From an uncultured Lachnospiraceae bacterium (GTDB lineage: Bacteria; Bacillota; Clostridia; Lachnospirales; Lachnospiraceae), in the NCBI GenBank assembly GCA_900318375.1, contig ONKG01000022.1, positions 1 through 35,501 on the forward strand: DNA of 35,501 nt, in the 5' to 3' direction. How positions within the stretch are numbered: position 1 is the stretch's first letter; every line of letters starts with the position of its first letter. Position numbers and translations under genes: made by a program. Below the pieces are notes generated by a model, which was given only the letters and a program-made list of their open reading frames with translations, did not search any database and had not been told where the DNA came from. This document shows, one piece after another, positions 35,413 to 35,501 of the stretch.

Positions 35413-35447
35413 ATGCAGCAGCGGCTTTCGCCCCTGCTGCATTTTTC
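35413..35447 (+). terminator. Plus-strand intrinsic terminator without an obvious upstream gene
   Basis: TGCAGCAG (35414-35421) pairs with CTGCTGCA (35434-35441), followed by TTTTT (35442-35446). Nothing is encoded on the plus strand within the preceding 4 kb, except a possible short RNA between 35290 and here. Confidence 0.6.
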
Positions 35448-35501
35448 TGTGAGCCATACGTTGCAACAGGACTATAGTTACTGCTCTACCGTTTTTGCTG
35501 A

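Overview
The window looks like chromosomal DNA of an anaerobic Gram-positive Clostridium-type bacterium, most likely a gut Lachnospiraceae. This is inferred from strong AGGAGG-type ribosome binding sites, sigma-A promoters (TTGACA, 16-18 bp, TATAAT), many lipoproteins, a class B sortase, eukaryotic-like Ser/Thr kinases with extracellular sensor regions, and moderate GC content. I see no rRNA, tRNA, phage, transposase or CRISPR array. Most genes are on the minus strand in short operons separated by clear hairpin terminators.

Layout. (1) 370-1794: a PurF-like amidophosphoribosyltransferase that has Gly where the glutaminase cysteine should be. (2) 2069-7449: a complete polyamine uptake operon (XRE-cupin regulator, PotA, PotB, PotC, PotD) with a near-consensus promoter and repeated GTAAAC/ACTAAAC motifs around it. 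(3) 7768-10941: a coding-looking but probably untranslated minisatellite, then a large membrane Ser/Thr kinase whose ectodomain resembles SecD-type modules. (4) 11126-13809: two lipoproteins. (5) 14166-20245: an ABC uptake operon with a DUF3798-like lipoprotein, a double-NBD ATPase, two permeases and a small membrane protein with an Asp/Met/Gly-rich tail. Its substrate is unknown. (6) 20746-24403: a second membrane Ser/Thr kinase with a TPR-like ectodomain, divergent from two tandem paralogous HTH proteins. (7) 24599-27359: a CapA-type lipoprotein and a DUF362 protein with a structured leader. (8) 27744-28808: a repeat-rich, single-pass membrane protein. (9) 29052-30678: a G3E (CobW-like) GTPase lacking its CxCC motif, divergent from a hotdog thioesterase. 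(10) 31028-35044: sortase B, glycogen branching enzyme and an orphan sugar-binding-type lipoprotein.

How the genes may work together. The pot operon is a self-contained importer with its own regulator. The DUF3798 operon is a second importer whose binding-protein cistron is followed by hairpins that probably set its expression above the other genes. The two kinases, the HTH pair and the several lipoproteins suggest cell-surface sensing by phosphorylation. The STK2/HTH1/HTH2 locus is the best candidate here for an uncharacterised signalling system. A recurring theme is tandem coding or near-coding repeats (7768-7905, 27981-28250, 28871-28933, 33734-33841) and low-complexity acidic tails.
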